From assembly GCF_000195295.1 (NCBI RefSeq), contig NC_015388.1, forward strand, positions 806,001-870,000: DNA of 64,000 bases. Reading direction: 5' to 3'. The notes under the pieces were generated by a model that made no database searches, had not been told where the DNA came from, and worked only from the letters and a program-made list of their open reading frames with translations. This DNA comes from Desulfobacca acetoxidans DSM 11109. Lineage in GTDB: Bacteria > Desulfobacterota > Desulfobaccia > Desulfobaccales > Desulfobaccaceae. This document shows, piece after piece, positions 63,004 through 64,000 of this stretch (positions are counted from its first letter, which is position 1; every line of letters starts with the position of its first letter). Made by a program: the position numbers and the translations under genes.

Positions 63004-63435
63004 GTGCGGTCCCCGAAGCGTTCCGGTTTCCGATCGATAGCGCACACCGCCGATGTGGGTTTCAAACTGTACGGCGAAACCTTGGCGGATATATTTGTCC
63101 AAGGGGCTCATGCCCTCTACGGAATGATGGTTGACCGCCGCCGCCTGCGCGCGCTCGAGAGCCGGATGGTGGCGGTCGATGCTCCGGATCGGGAGGCCCT
63201 CCTCATAGCCTGGCTCAATCACCTGCTCTATCTTTTCGATACCACAGGGTTTCTCGGCAAACAAATAGACATCCTGGATCTTTCGGATGTCAATTTAGGG
63301 GCGCGTATGCAGGGGGAAAAACTGGATCCAGAACGCCATGACCTAAAAACCGGCGTCAAGGCCGCTACTTATCATAAGTTAGCGGTGCGGCAGACCCAGG
63401 CGGGATGGGAGGCGACCGTCATCTTCGACTTGTAG
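63004..63435 (+). CDS. Archease
   Basis: The 143-residue protein has the archease pattern: FRSIAHTADVGFKLYGETLADIFVQGAHALYGMM at the start, LLIAWLNHLLYLFD in the middle, and DLKTGVKAATYHKLAV near the end. The aspartate in HTADVGF binds metal. Archease speeds guanylylation and turnover of the RNA ligase RtcB, whose gene starts 285 bases downstream. The start is GTG, and no ATG alternative is available. Confidence 0.93.
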   Translation: MRSPKRSGFRSIAHTADVGFKLYGETLADIFVQGAHALYGMMVDRRRLRALESRMVAVDAPDREALLIAWLNHLLYLFDTTGFLGKQIDILDLSDVNLGARMQGEKLDPERHDLKTGVKAATYHKLAVRQTQAGWEATVIFDL

Positions 63436-63450
63436 CGATACAAAATTGTC

Positions 63451-63503
63451 AGAAAACGGGGGCAGACATTTATGGCAAGCATACCTGTCTGCCCCCGTTT
63501 TCT
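63451..63503. terminator. Long perfect hairpin after the archease gene
   Basis: An 18-bp perfect inverted repeat (63451-63468 with 63486-63503, arms AGAAAACGGGGGCAGACA) encloses a 17-base loop. It starts 15 bases after the archease stop. A pyrimidine run (CCCTCTTACCCC) follows rather than a clean T tract, so it could terminate transcription, protect RNA ends or be a mobile palindrome. Confidence 0.55.
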
Positions 63504-63565
63504 CCCTCTTACCCCTTGAAAATCTGACTTATTAGCTATACCTTACATAGAATATAAAGTTGCTG

Positions 63566-63588
63566 GGGGCGAATGTAAGAGTCGCCCC
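63566..63588. repeat. GGGGCGAAT-type palindrome
   Basis: GGGGCGAATGTAAGAGTCGCCCC matches the palindromes at 3796 and 45905 in its arms. A REP-like copy (GGGCGGGAAAGTAG..GCATCCCGCC) follows at 63614-63640. Confidence 0.5.
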
Positions 63589-63720
63589 GACGGATGGGGC
63601 TACGGATGCCAGAGGGCGGGAAAGTAGAACGCATCCCGCCTTCGGGAATGCTCCGATAGATACCAAGATCATTGATAGCATTGACCAGCGATTGAAGGGT
63701 TGTTGGGTCCTGGGTGCTCT

Positions 63721-64000
63721 ATGAGTGTTGGAATTAAGCTTCGACAGTTAGATGCCTATCGGTGGGAGATTCCCCAGGAAGGCAAGATGCGCACCCGCGG
63801 CCTCATCTTCTGTGCAGCCGAAATGATACCGGCCCTGCGCCAGGATCAGAGCCTGCAGCAGGTGGCCAATGTGGCGACACTGCCTGGCATTGTAGGACCT
63901 TCCCTGGCCATGCCGGACATCCACTGGGGATATGGCTTTCCCATCGGGGGGGTGGCGGCCTTTGATCTAGCGACAGGCGTGGTTTCACCCGGCGGGGTCG
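63721..64000 (+). CDS. rtcB: RNA-splicing ligase RtcB, N-terminal part
   Basis: The gene runs off the right edge; 93 codons are visible. [60 protein letters not shown] is the highly conserved RtcB start, with [15 protein letters not shown] as its clearest signature. RtcB joins 2',3'-cyclic phosphate and 5'-OH RNA ends with GTP and Mn2+. The archease gene upstream makes an RNA repair pair. The histidine nucleophile lies outside the window. Confidence 0.95.
   Translation, partial: MSVGIKLRQLDAYRWEIPQEGKMRTRGLIFCAAEMIPALRQDQSLQQVANVATLPGIVGPSLAMPDIHWGYGFPIGGVAAFDLATGVVSPGGV

Overview
The window reads as chromosome of a sulfate-reducing delta-proteobacterium (Desulfobacterota; a Desulfobacca- or Syntrophobacterales-type organism is my best guess). 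The main reason is a complete minus-strand sat - aprBA - qmoABC block (51.8-60.5 kb), the dissimilatory sulfate-activation and APS-reduction module with its quinone-linked partner. Small c-type cytochromes, many two-component and sigma-54 regulators, CooT and a TamA/TamB pair fit a strictly anaerobic Gram-negative. No rRNA, tRNA, CRISPR array or intact insertion sequence was seen.

Layout: 0-3.8 kb is an xseA(end)-xseB-ispA-dxs operon (exonuclease VII and isoprenoid precursors). 4.2-7.2 kb is a tight three-gene envelope operon of unknown role. 7.5-14.1 kb holds a YihY/BrkB membrane protein and a TamA-TamB pair; the TamA-like gene carries a one-base frameshift. 14.2-14.7 kb is a giant 7-bp tandem repeat inside a hairpin-bounded element. 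14.8-23 kb holds DUF3842, CooT, a large Type IIG-like methylase/nuclease, a DapA-fold protein without its catalytic residues, a lipoprotein cytochrome, a pyruvate-kinase C-domain protein, mtnA and an L,D-transpeptidase. 23-31 kb (minus) holds a response regulator and histidine kinase, a cyclic-nucleotide-binding protein, a K+ channel with RCK domain, pyrE, a repeat cluster, a tetraheme cytochrome, queD, two small proteins, a HAD phosphatase and a CDP-alcohol phosphatidyltransferase. 31-39 kb (plus) is a signalling cluster: a Cache kinase, NtrY, NtrX, a TraB-like protein and another NtrC-type regulator.

39.2-43.0 kb is the most accessory-looking part: a PHP-nuclease/SMC-like ATPase (TrlF family) and an AlbA_2 (Schlafen-type) protein, overlapping each other and joined to the sigma-54 regulator by a TGATG stop/start. 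This is a candidate regulated defence cassette. Agmatinase and a deoxyhypusine-synthase-like gene follow, and the whole 7.3-kb block sits between inverted copies of a roughly 100-bp repeat. 45-51.6 kb holds a TlpA-type thioredoxin, a TPR membrane protein, tsaE, a CBS protein, nnr, a single-Cache protein and an exported CHAT/caspase-like protein. After the sulfate block, 61.6-64 kb carries a TrpB2-type synthase, archease and the start of rtcB.

Repeats are the other notable layer. I see at least four dispersed families in the intergenic DNA: a hairpin-bounded element with compensatory stem changes, heptamer-containing repeats, GGGGCGAAT palindromes and REP-like GGCGGG palindromes. Functional assignments rest on reading motifs by eye; no database search was possible.
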